Source: Symsagittifera roscoffensis
Taxonomy: Eukaryota; Xenacoelomorpha; Acoela; Convolutidae
Assembly (NCBI RefSeq): GCF_963678635.1
Contig: NC_087070.1
Location: 18,759,318-18,823,317, forward strand
Length of the DNA: 64,000 nucleotides
Direction: 5' to 3'
In this document: positions 23,449 to 33,000 of the stretch, piece after piece
Position numbering within the stretch: the first letter of the stretch is position 1
Layout of the letters: the number at the start of each line of letters is the position of its first letter
The notes under the pieces: generated by a model
What the model was told of the DNA's origin: nothing
Database searches by the model: none
Seen by the model: only the letters and a program-made list of their open reading frames with translations
Program-made: the position numbers and the translations under genes

Positions 23449-23916
23449 CTAGATCTCTATCTCACTCACCCTCACTTTCTTCAAAGGAGGAGCAGCTGTA
23501 GGAGAGTCGACCGAATGTGACGGGCCTGGCCCATCACGTTGTCTCTTCGCTCCGATGAGTGGCTGCGCCGGTTGGACTGGTAAGGGCATCTCACCTAGCC
23601 GGTGGTCCCTCTGCTCACCTAGTCCTGGCTCACGAGCCAGGTCGTGGCCAGACATTTCTCCACGCCTCCATCTCATCAATCGGTTTCGGCCTCTCTCGGC
23701 GGTCCCGGACTCACCGAAGGCCAACATCAACACGACTTCCGTAGGGCGATTCCCTCGACCCTCTCGTCCTAGTGCATTAAGGAGCGCGACCACAAACATC
23801 GCCAACCCCGGGTCTTCTCGTGTGAAATCACAATCGATCAGCCGCTGATAGATCTCGTCTAGAGTCGCTCCTAGACTCGCTGAGAGAAATTCCATGAGTT
23901 CGTTCGTGTCACCCAT
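23449..23916 (-). pseudogene. Segment A of the large A-F gene, N-terminus
   Basis: A 155-codon frame starts with ATG at 23916, after an AT-rich leader. Residues 1-60 are helical (MGDTNELMEFLSASLGATL). An Arg-rich part follows, and the C-terminal end has PPLKKVRV, a likely nuclear-import signal. It ends with TAG at 23449-23451, but segment B continues in the same phase directly after it. This stop is best read as a nonsense mutation within one long gene. Together A to F span about 2,400 codons with two in-frame stops and at least three frameshifts. Confidence 0.6.
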
Positions 23917-24390
23917 TTCTTATCGTCTTGATTCTTGTTGTCGTGTCGTGTAATTCCTTTCTGTCTCGTCTGATTCAGTGTTCAGTAAACAATTTTCGAT
24001 CAATCAAGATCTAAAAAACAAGTCGCGACTTAGAACCATCATTTTTGGATACAACATCATTCAATTCTTTAAAACTCTCCATTGAAATTCTTTTTTCAAT
24101 TCTGATTTAAAATTTTAGCACCAAGGTGGATCGTCCACCTCTACCTTTGTCAGAGTAGCACGAATGTGCGCTGTCACCTTGATGACCTGGAGTACCCCAG
24201 GTCTATTATGACACAAACATAAAACATATCATAACAATAACATAACATAAACACATAAACATCACACACCTATACTATCACATAAAAACATAATCCCTAA
24301 TACTGTACCTAAAACCTAACCTAACCTAAAACTTGACTCCAATTCCTATCGAATAACTTAATAAAAACCACTTATCGCCGAGCGCAATTC
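23917..24390. promoter_or_regulatory. Intergenic leader of gene A-F / 3' flank of pol, with two hairpins
   Basis: AT-rich spacer between the pol-macro stop (24391) and the ATG of segment A (23916), both on the minus strand. It has two inverted repeats: AGGTGGA/TCCACCT at 24124-24140 and ACCTGG/CCAGGT at 24185-24202. The hairpins could end one transcript or structure the leader of the next; this is inference. About three CCTAA-type repeats occur near 24310-24330. Confidence 0.35.
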
Positions 24391-27300
24391 TTAGCATATG
24401 CTCAGATAGTATTTTTTATGTAAGTAAACTTCTATGTCAGTCTCTGAAAATATCACATGTAGAAGTGCGTACAACTCTCTCGGATGTAGCTTTCCCCTAT
24501 TAAGATCGTATACTGGCAACGAGAGAGAGGTCACTCCTCTTTCAACCAAAAAATCCCTAAGTCGAGTCAAGGCCAATACCAAGCTCTTTGGATCTACGTG
24601 TTGCCTATCAGTGGCCTTGGTAACCAGGAAACACAAATATTTCCCTGGTATCTGTGATGCAACAGGGGGCAGCGCTATCATCCCTCCCACACCAGGCCTC
24701 TGTTTCCACAAAAACTCGATATTTTTATGCTCTCTCTTGAAGTCAGCCGCTAGTGCTGTTTTGAAGCTTACGTCCGCGGTTATCGCTATGGCGCACGTGC
24801 GTTCCGTGAGTATGAAATCGCTGTCCGTTATGACGATATTGTTCGAATAATGGTTCGGTAGATCAAAATAGGATTCAAAGATTCGTCCAAAAGGTGGTTT
24901 TTTAGCATTCTCGCCCTCTGTCTCTAGTTCTCCGGTTTCTCTTGCCGATTTCAATTTTTTTATTATCAGATTTTCGGTGTGGGTGAGTCCTACCCCCACT
25001 CCCCGGACAAAAATATCCATCGACGTCCCCGTCGATCGCCCAAAGTCTAGGAGATCGAGGTTGGATTGTGGAACACGTAGAGGACCATCTGGGGCGACCC
25101 AGTTGGACTCGGTATTGTCATGACTGATGTATTTGACGCCGTCTCTATCGACGTCCTGAATCGTCAGGATCGTCTCTTTTGGATCTGTTGGCAGATCATG
25201 GAGCCATTCGAGCACGCGCAAGTTTGTTAATTCCTGCTCATGAGTCTGTTCCGCTTCTGGTTCGAACTCCACTTCCGGTTCTGATCGATCGTCGATCCAA
25301 TCTTGATCCATATCGTTCACAAGGTCTATTTCTTCTAGCATCGCCACTTCGTCCAGTCCCACCAGCGAGTCTATGACATCACTTACTACTATCCTGTCTA
25401 CAACGAAGTCCTTGCCGTACGGATTGCACTTCTTCTGGTTTTTTTCTCTCTTGCTTTGGCGTGTTTCTATAGTGAGAGGAAAGTCAGGCTGTATTCCTTT
25501 GTCAATTTCGGTTTGTTCCGGGCAGTCCCAGTCTTCTTCGGCATAAGGTAGAGTTTCATCGTCCACCTCTACTCGCTCGGTCAACTCGAGATCCAGTGGT
25601 AGATCGCAATCGTCCACCACCTCATTCCCGTCGTTCTTGTCGCGAGTACCCCTTTCATTCACTTCACAAGCAGGATCCACTATCAAATAGTCTCCCTCTT
25701 GCATGCCCGCTGGGATGCACCAATCCTCTGACGAGGCATTGTGTGGTTTGATATTCTCGTAATGAGCTGCTCTTCCAGTGCTCAATCGATAAAAACGACC
25801 TCCTTGGTGCACCTCTGTTATCTGAAATGGACCACGCCATTTCTTTAATAATTTCTCGGTTCCTTTTGGTGGAACCACTTCCTGGAACACCCAGACGTAG
25901 TCGCCAACTGAGTAGGCCTTCGCATCAGCTGTCCTTTTGTCAAACCTCCTTTTTTGTCTAATCTGCGCCTGTTGCGTATTCCTCCTGCATAAGTCATTGA
26001 GGTCCTGCTGTCTTCTAATAACATCCCGCACGTACGTTTGCGGTGCTGTCCTCTTCCCCTCATATTCAGGGTAGAAAAACGTCAACGGGAGCGCTTTTTC
26101 ATGACCCGTTAACATCATGTGCGGACTTATTCCCGTGGTGGAATGCTCCGTGCTGTTGTAAGCACCCATCACTTGCGGCAAGTGCTTGTCCCAGTCATCC
26201 ATGTAACGCGAGCAATAGACTCTCAGCATGGATACCAGTGTGCGATTTTGCCTCTCGACTAGGCCATTCGTTTGCGGGTGATAAGTGGTCGAGTGGGCCT
26301 GCGCTACCTGCGACCTTTTCATCAACTCCTTCGTGAGATCCCCCACGAATGCTTTGCCATTGTCCGATTGGAACGTGATGGGGCAGCCATGCCTCGCTAT
26401 CCACACATTTATCAAATGATCGCATGTTTCTTCCGCCGATGCTGTCATGCAGGGTGCTGCCTCCGCATACTTCGTAAAATGGTCGATCATTACCAGCACC
26501 TGATTATAGCCCGTTGCTGTCATGCAGATTTTCTGATGATCAATTTGCACCACTTCGTTGAAATCTGACGACTCTATTGACTGTAGGGGGAACCTTAGCT
26601 TCCTGGGATCCTTCGCCTGCTGACATGACAGGCATGCTGCAATCCACTTCTCACAAGCCTTCTTCAATCCCGGCCATTCGAATCGTATCTGTATCATGTT
26701 GTACACTTTGTCCACGCCTTGATGGCCCATCTGATCATGTGAGCGAAAGAGCAATTCGGTCTGGTACAACTGTGATAACACTATTGAATTGTATTTATAG
26801 AGGACCTTGTCCTCCTCTTTTCGTTTGCAGGCTACGATTCCGTCCTTGTTCAGGTACAACAAGTCGTTTCGCTTCAGGTAGAATTGCTTCAGGATTTTAT
26901 AGCTGTCTTCTTCCAAGTCTCCCTTGTCAGGTGCTCCATTCTCGAGCCATCTCTTCAGACTGCTCGTCATTCTATCATTTCGTTGAGCCCTTAGGAGATC
27001 CGACAGCCTGTACCTGGCTTTCAAATACGTCTTTATCACGTTCATTTGCCCACTCATTATCTCCGGAGCATGATCGTTCATCAACTTGACACACCATATC
27101 TTTTTCAAAGGCGTCGCTTCCTGTACAGATGGTTCCAGATTGGTACGGACGACCGTACCATGTGGCAGCAATCTGGTTGGGCGTTTCGAAACTGCTATCA
27201 GCTCGAGCTCGTCCGCGGCATTATCTACCACAGTGCCCTCTTCATCTGAGGTGTATCTGTCCCTGTCTGGATCCTGATGTGTTTCTCGGTCCACTCCACG

Positions 27301-27438
27301 CTGCTTCCAGTCTACCAATAAGGAGTGGATTGCGATCTCTGACATATCGGAATTGGAAGTTGTTTCAGACGTGTTGTCCCAGGACTGAGGTCCCGAGTCA
27401 ACACTTGAGTCGACTGATTCTCCAGCATCATATTCCAA
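24391..27438 (-). CDS. Integrase with macro-domain-like C-terminus
   Basis: A frame of 1,015 codons, open upstream of its first Met. After an acidic start it has the zinc-binding H2C2 domain (SHDQMGHQGVDK, then CLSCQQAK; residues ~220-275), the catalytic core with Asp in VQIDHQKI, Asp in QSDNGKAF and Glu in NGLVERQNR (~290-400), and a basic C-terminal domain (KKWRGPFQITEVH). Next comes a ~230-residue acidic linker. Residues ~870-1015 resemble a macro domain: AIAITADVSFKTALAADFKR, then KYLCFLVTKATDR, SLSLPVYDLNRGKL and a helical end. Macro domains bind ADP-ribose; the usual glycine-rich loop is degenerate here (YDLNRG). The family integrase inserts cDNA. The frame itself is intact, but its link to RT is out of phase. 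Confidence 0.75.
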   Translation of the reverse strand: MEYDAGESVDSSVDSGPQSWDNTSETTSNSDMSEIAIHSLLVDWKQRGVDRETHQDPDRDRYTSDEEGTVVDNAADELELIAVSKRPTRLLPHGTVVRTNLEPSVQEATPLKKIWCVKLMNDHAPEIMSGQMNVIKTYLKARYRLSDLLRAQRNDRMTSSLKRWLENGAPDKGDLEEDSYKILKQFYLKRNDLLYLNKDGIVACKRKEEDKVLYKYNSIVLSQLYQTELLFRSHDQMGHQGVDKVYNMIQIRFEWPGLKKACEKWIAACLSCQQAKDPRKLRFPLQSIESSDFNEVVQIDHQKICMTATGYNQVLVMIDHFTKYAEAAPCMTASAEETCDHLINVWIARHGCPITFQSDNGKAFVGDLTKELMKRSQVAQAHSTTYHPQTNGLVERQNRTLVSMLRVYCSRYMDDWDKHLPQVMGAYNSTEHSTTGISPHMMLTGHEKALPLTFFYPEYEGKRTAPQTYVRDVIRRQQDLNDLCRRNTQQAQIRQKRRFDKRTADAKAYSVGDYVWVFQEVVPPKGTEKLLKKWRGPFQITEVHQGGRFYRLSTGRAAHYENIKPHNASSEDWCIPAGMQEGDYLIVDPACEVNERGTRDKNDGNEVVDDCDLPLDLELTERVEVDDETLPYAEEDWDCPEQTEIDKGIQPDFPLTIETRQSKREKNQKKCNPYGKDFVVDRIVVSDVIDSLVGLDEVAMLEEIDLVNDMDQDWIDDRSEPEVEFEPEAEQTHEQELTNLRVLEWLHDLPTDPKETILTIQDVDRDGVKYISHDNTESNWVAPDGPLRVPQSNLDLLDFGRSTGTSMDIFVRGVGVGLTHTENLIIKKLKSARETGELETEGENAKKPPFGRIFESYFDLPNHYSNNIVITDSDFILTERTCAIAITADVSFKTALAADFKREHKNIEFLWKQRPGVGGMIALPPVASQIPGKYLCFLVTKATDRQHVDPKSLVLALTRLRDFLVERGVTSLSLPVYDLNRGKLHPRELYALLHVIFSETDIEVYLHKKYYLSIC
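24394..24850 (-). other. Macro-domain-like module
   Basis: The stretch follows the family order: beta strand, a T/S-A-D box with alternating small residues then AADFKREH (compare the ADxKMGxGIAxxFK box), a conserved strand ending LVTKATDR, a helix (PKSLVLALTRLRDFLVERG), a strand SLSLPVYDL in the place of the SIPxIGCG strand, a helix, and a final strand IEVYLHKK. Family assignment is from memory of the pattern, not from a search. Confidence 0.6.
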
Positions 27439-27935
27439 GTTGTTTGAGATGTTTCTCGACCCCCGGACAAAACTCTGTCCATCGGTCGCTTTGAACCCGA
27501 CTCCCCGGACAAAATTCTGCCCCTAGGTGGTCTAGTCAACCTCTCCCCGGACAAGTCGTCCTGCGCGGGCTCAACGGTGTCTGACTCCTCAGACGAGTCG
27601 TCCTTGACTGGCTCTAAGGTATCAGACTCACCGGACATTGTCCCGTCCACGGACGAACAATCTGGTGTCGGCTCGTATTCCTCTTTTGCATCCGTGAAGT
27701 GCACTCTCCTCGTGAAGCTAGATTTCGACCTGATTCTGACTTCCTCAGTAGTTTGGTTCTGATTCAGTGTTCCATATTCAGTGAACGAAGTTCTTAACAA
27801 GACCTCCTTCGGCATCGAGCTCACCAGCTGGTTGACAATCGACCTGCAATCCCGTTCAACGCCTCGGCTGCGAATGGACACTGGCCTCTCTCTGTTCTCT
27901 CGGTGACAGTCAACTGCTGCATGGTCTCCATCCAT
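27312..27935 (-). pseudogene. RT-integrase linker with a 14-residue tandem repeat
   Basis: This frame bridges RT-RNase H and integrase in a third phase, so pol is interrupted by two shifts, one near 27830-27930 and one near 27440-27500. Its centre holds about five copies of a 14-residue unit (42 bp at DNA level) built around SGES: TMSGESDTLEPVK, DDSSEESDTVEPAQ, DDLSGERLTRPPRG, RILSGESGSKRPMD, RVLSGGRETSQTTW. It is an acidic, disordered spacer. I cannot tell whether the shifts are mutations or programmed. Confidence 0.55.
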
Positions 27936-30031
27936 TCACGATCATGCCTATCCACTTCCCTATCCAACAAGTCGCGGAGTTTTCCCATGACCTCCGGCGC
28001 CACGTTCACCGTCTTGTTCAATAAAGCGATGCTGTTTATACCCAGCCTGGTCAGTTCTTGCTGTACCAAGTTGGATCGGACTAGCAGATCCAACGGAACG
28101 GGCTCGCCTCTGGCTAAAAGCTTTATCTCCGCGGCCGTCTCCACTGGAAGGTCAGGGTGTCCAGGTATAGGATGTCCTGACTTGTCTAACCACCTAGTAA
28201 GTGGCAGCTTGTCGTAGGTTTCTTTCTCCAGAAAGGAAAACCCGTCTTTGATCTCTGATTGGTTAGCCTGTCTCTCCTCGAGGCGCTCATAAAATTCTGG
28301 CTTTTTACTGAGGCTATCTGCGTTCTGGTGCTTGTCACGAGTACGGTGCTCTATGATCATGTGGTATCCATCCAGGCGCACGATCCAACGACCAATGTAG
28401 CTTTGGTCCATCGAATAGGTTTTCAGCCAGGCGAGGGCTCGATTATCCACACGTAACTTGAAGGGAGCACTCCCCAAGTAGGCCCTGTATTTTTCCACGA
28501 AAGTGATCACCGCAAACATCTCCGCTTTTGGTGCGCCGTACTTCATTTCAGTATCACTCAGGACTTTACTCCCGTAGGCTATCGGACGAAGAACCGTTCT
28601 CCCGTTCCACTCCTGCTCCTGGTGAAGTATGCCCGATATCGCAACCACTGATGCATCCGTGTCCAGCACGAACATCCCCTTCTCTGTTGGCATGCCGAAA
28701 ACCGGTGCCTCGCAAAGTTCAAACTTGATGTTTTCAAATGAAACTTGTGCCTCATCAGTCCAGGTGAACTTTTTGCCCTTGTTTCTCATCAACCTCTGCA
28801 TGGGGTATATTTTGTCAGCATACCCCTTGATGAACTCTCGATAATAATTTGCGAATCCCAGAAAACTCATCAGCTGTGTATCTGTTTTAGGTGCCTTCCA
28901 GGTCAGCACCGCTTCAACCGCTTCGGGATCTGGTCTCACTCCATGTTTGTCAACCAGGCGGCCCAGATACTTTATGGAATCCCTGAGGATTTCACACTTA
29001 GAGGGTTTGCATTTCAGACCCGCCTGCTTCATGCAAGAAAACACCTCCTCCAACCTCTCTATGTGGTCTTCTAAGGTTGGTGTTGCAATCACGACATCAT
29101 CGACATAACACATGATGAGATTCCCGTATTTCTTAGTGACGCTCGTGAGTGCCTGGGCCATCAGTCGCTGGAATGTGGCCGTCGCATTGCACAATCCGAA
29201 TGGCATCCTCTTCCACTGGAACAATCCCAGCTCACACGCGAAGCCTGTTTTCTCTCGATCTTGCTTTCTAAGTGGCACTTGCCAGAATGCAGAGCCCAGA
29301 TCCAACGTCGTGAAGAACTTCGCGTCTCCCAGCTTGGACAAGCTCTCATCGATGCGGGGAATCGGGTATGCGTCCTTCATAGTCATTGCGTTCTGATAAC
29401 GGAAATCACAACAAAATCTGAGTTGTCCCCCTTTCTTTTTCGCCATGACCACGCCACAAGCCCATGGGGACTTCGACGGCTCGATCATGTCGTACTCCAT
29501 TAACATCTCGATTTCCTTCCTACACGCTTCTGACTTGTTTGGGGTCATTCTTCTCGCCCCTTCCCTATGAGGTACCGAGCCCTCTTCTATCTCAATCTCG
29601 TGCTCTACAAAATTGCAACAACCTATGTCAGCCTTGTGTTTCGAAAAAACGTCTGCGTTCCGATTTAGCACCGCCCTGAGCGAATCTAGTTCCTTGTCTG
29701 ATATTTTACCCTTCAGATGTTCTATTTCAGGTAGGACAGGTTTATTCACTGCTAACTCTGCCTCCGTCGGTCTCTCAGGGAAGTTGGAACAACTAGACAG
29801 CCCATCATCTGTTTCCGACTTCATTGAAAACAATTTCCTAGAAGATTTCAATTCATTCACTCTTTTCATTATACATTCTTGGTTCGCATGCAATGGACAT
29901 TTAGTTACATCAAACTTTTCAAGTTCTCCACACTCTGAAAGTCTGTGTTCAGAGGCAAAGCGTAGCCAAGTTTCTTTCCCCTCTGTATTGTCACTGTTGT
30001 TGTTTCTGTGTTCAATAACACACTCACACAC
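27821..30031 (-). CDS. Reverse transcriptase-RNase H
   Basis: A 736-codon frame overlaps the end of gag by 127 bp in another phase, the arrangement used for ribosomal frameshifting. RT covers residues ~155-330: LRFCCDFRYQNAMT, then FFTTLDLGSAFWQVPL (motif A), RMPFGLCNATATFQRLM (motif B) and MCYVDDVVIAT (motif C, YVDD at ~309-312). The connection has SFLGFANYYREFIKGYADK. RNase H covers ~430-560, with FVLDTDASVVAISGIL, the catalytic Glu in APKAEMFAVI, LRVDNRALAWLK, and the end RDKHQNADSLSKK. All catalytic residues I expect are present, so this part could be active. Confidence 0.9.
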   Translation of the reverse strand: MCECVIEHRNNNSDNTEGKETWLRFASEHRLSECGELEKFDVTKCPLHANQECIMKRVNELKSSRKLFSMKSETDDGLSSCSNFPERPTEAELAVNKPVLPEIEHLKGKISDKELDSLRAVLNRNADVFSKHKADIGCCNFVEHEIEIEEGSVPHREGARRMTPNKSEACRKEIEMLMEYDMIEPSKSPWACGVVMAKKKGGQLRFCCDFRYQNAMTMKDAYPIPRIDESLSKLGDAKFFTTLDLGSAFWQVPLRKQDREKTGFACELGLFQWKRMPFGLCNATATFQRLMAQALTSVTKKYGNLIMCYVDDVVIATPTLEDHIERLEEVFSCMKQAGLKCKPSKCEILRDSIKYLGRLVDKHGVRPDPEAVEAVLTWKAPKTDTQLMSFLGFANYYREFIKGYADKIYPMQRLMRNKGKKFTWTDEAQVSFENIKFELCEAPVFGMPTEKGMFVLDTDASVVAISGILHQEQEWNGRTVLRPIAYGSKVLSDTEMKYGAPKAEMFAVITFVEKYRAYLGSAPFKLRVDNRALAWLKTYSMDQSYIGRWIVRLDGYHMIIEHRTRDKHQNADSLSKKPEFYERLEERQANQSEIKDGFSFLEKETYDKLPLTRWLDKSGHPIPGHPDLPVETAAEIKLLARGEPVPLDLLVRSNLVQQELTRLGINSIALLNKTVNVAPEVMGKLRDLLDREVDRHDREWMETMQQLTVTERTERGQCPFAAEALNGIAGRLSTSW

Positions 30032-33000
30032 AGTCCGCTCTGAGTGAGTGAGAAGCTTCTTCCTAAAATAGCCGAGCTTTTACTGTTTGGATTTGGTACC
30101 AGACACACCTGTCTGTCATTGCTGAGTTCATTCAAGTTTCTCATCCTAAACGTCGCTACTACGGCTTGGTTTGGTTTTAATCTAACTTTTCGATCCAGAA
30201 AAATTGGCACCTTGGCCTGATTAATTAAGATCTTATTAAGGGGTCTTTTCTCATACTTCCTCTCAGGATCCTTGATCCTAATCAATCCGTCATTGAGATC
30301 GATCGTGACGTCAAAGTTGCGAACGAAATCCCTTCCTAAGATGAACTGGTCGGATTCGTCCAAATTCTCTACTACTAGGAAGCTCATCCAAAGATGTCTT
30401 CCTCCGAGCTGCAGTGAAATGATCGGGGTTCGTCCGGTGACATAGATCGCTCCCTGATTGGCAGCTGCCAACCTGATGTTTGTCGGTATGAGATCCGACC
30501 TTTCGAAACCCATGTCAGTCCAAGTTTTGACTGGCATGACACTAACCACTGCTCCCGTGTCTAGCAGTCCCTTTACTGAAAGTTGTCTGCCTTGCACGCC
30601 CAGAACGTGTGCGGCCAGATCGGCCTCACAACCAATATGCACCGCATCTTGTTCGAGCATCGCGTTGTGTCCGATTCGTCTAACCTTCAGCTCCTCTTGA
30701 CCAATGTATATCCGGCCAATCTGATCGTTCGCATCAGTTATGTGAGCTTTCGTGTAGATATTGATGCCATCCACATTCATCAGGATCGGGTAAGGGCCAT
30801 GTACATCGATATAATGTCCGTCCACTTTCATCAGTCTCGGACCTCCCGTTGTGAGCAGCGCTCGCACTGCCCTGGAGTCCAGTTTGGGATCCTTCTCCTT
30901 CAGGTAGTCGGCATAGATGTCCAGGTGGACTAGTGTAATCTCGGATGGTTCACTCAAGTTCTTGACCACCTGGTGCCGTGCGACTGTGATGATGGACATT
31001 ATTTTGGACCCCGCCTTCGTCATGCCGAAAGTCTTACCAGATATAACGTTCAGTTTTAGTCCCTGTTTCTTGGGTTCCTCTTTGTCTTCTGCTTTTGTCG
31101 TTTTACCCAGGACATTAAGACTTTCCCGAAGATCTGTGCTCTCCAGCTCCGACCTTACCCATTGCTCCACTTCTTTCGTGGCTAGGTCCTGTTTGACATT
31201 CTGCAGCGCTGTCCTTGCCGCCAGGCCGTAATCCACCTTGAGTGGGCTAGACGACTCTGCTTCGAGGTTCGAGGCTACCACCTCGTCAGGCCATGTCCTA
31301 ACCTTTTTGGTCGTGAAGGTGCTCGGTGTCGTCTCCTTTCTCCGAGATTCAGCCTCGTTCATCAGACGTGCTCGACTGGCCTTGACACCCGAAAGCGCCT
31401 CTTTGTGGTGGGGATGTTTCGCGTCCGCTGCTGCGTCCCAAAATTGAGTACAATCCGACTTCAAGTGTCCCTCCAAATTACAGAAGAAACACAGCCCTCT
31501 GACGTACTCTTCATGATCCTCGTCGGTCGCGTCGGCGTCCTCGAGAAAGTAGCCTATGGCCTTCATGTTCTGTTTGTATGCAGAACACGCAGAAACGTGA
31601 TGGTCCATCGAACCACAATTCGCACACGACCTCCTCTTGTCCATGTCATCGCGAGGTTTGTACCAACTGGAATTCACACCAGTGTTTGTCCCGCTATAGT
31701 TGCCATAATTGCTGTAACGATTTTGCGCCCTCGGTTTTATGAGTAAATACTCGCGTGACTTCATACGCAAGTCGTCAGGCGTGGGTACCTGGTCAAGCGA
31801 CAGGGTGAAGTGAGTGGCCAACATCGTCTTCAACTCCTCACTCCTTACTCCATCCATGAACTTCGAAGCAATCGCCAAGTTTCGCTCGGATATTCTCTCA
31901 TCCGGGTTGCTTCTCCTCCTGAGCAATTCAAGGTCGTCCAAGAATTTATCTATTGATTCTTCATCCCTTTGACGCCTCTTCTCGAACTTCACCATAGCCT
32001 GGTGCCCTTGTACTCCAGAGCCGAAACGATTCAGCAGGATGTCGAATATCTTGCGAGCGCTGTCTCTCTCATTGGCTCTTTTCGCCATTACGCAACTTAA
32101 TGCAGTACCCTCCAGGTTGCTCGTCAGCGCGCTGCACTCTTGTTTCTTGGAGAGATTCTCTTCCTCAAAGTGTAACTTCATCACCTCTATCCAAGTATCA
32201 ATGCAGCCGTCTGACTCGTCTTTATATGACTTCGGCTTTTTCAGTGTCCTTCTTGACCTCTCTCCTCTCTCGGTTGACTTCGAGAGCCTGGTGATGAATG
32301 TTTCGAGAGATCTGTTCAGAGGCTCAAACATCGAGGCATACATCGTTGTGTCCTGTGAGACTGTAGTCAGATCTGGTACTGAACTGACTTGTGGCACGGT
32401 TGGCAACCTTGTCTCCGGGGTGGCATCTGCCTCCGGCGGGACTGGATTCGTCCAGCCAGGCCTCTGCGGGGCTGCCCTTGGCCGCTCCTTGTTTCTAGGT
32501 TCGTAGTTCGTTCTCGAGCCTTGCTGGGCTCTGGCATTGCCGCCCGTACCATCTCCAACATTCGCATGGCGTGAGCGCTCCCTTGGGTTGGAATGCTCCT
32601 GCCAACTACTCCCATTCAGGATCGCGTCAAGCTTCCGCATCATTAAGTCAGACTTTGCATCTAACCTGTTCTCCAGGCTGGTCATCGTGTGGGCGTAGGT
32701 ACTATCATGATCGTTCAACAATCGTTCGATCTCTCTGGTCATCCTAGCCTCTATTTCGTATGACTCCTTGTTTGCCTGTGCCAGGCTCTCCGCCAGGCAT
32801 TGATCGGTGTTGCGAATCAACTGAGCTTGATCAACCCTCGCCTGCGACTTCACGTGCGTTAGTTCATCTCTCAGATTCTCTTGACCCTTGTGAGCTCTCT
32901 CATCAACTTGATCTATTCTTTTAGTCATGTCCCGTCTCAGTTCATCCAGACCATTCATTACACCAGCGAACATGTCACTTATGTCGCCAGTGGCCCCAAA

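Noticed and set aside
24310-24335. Three CCTAA-like repeats, telomere-like
   Set aside because: Only three imperfect copies in AT-rich spacer DNA; far too few for a telomere trace.
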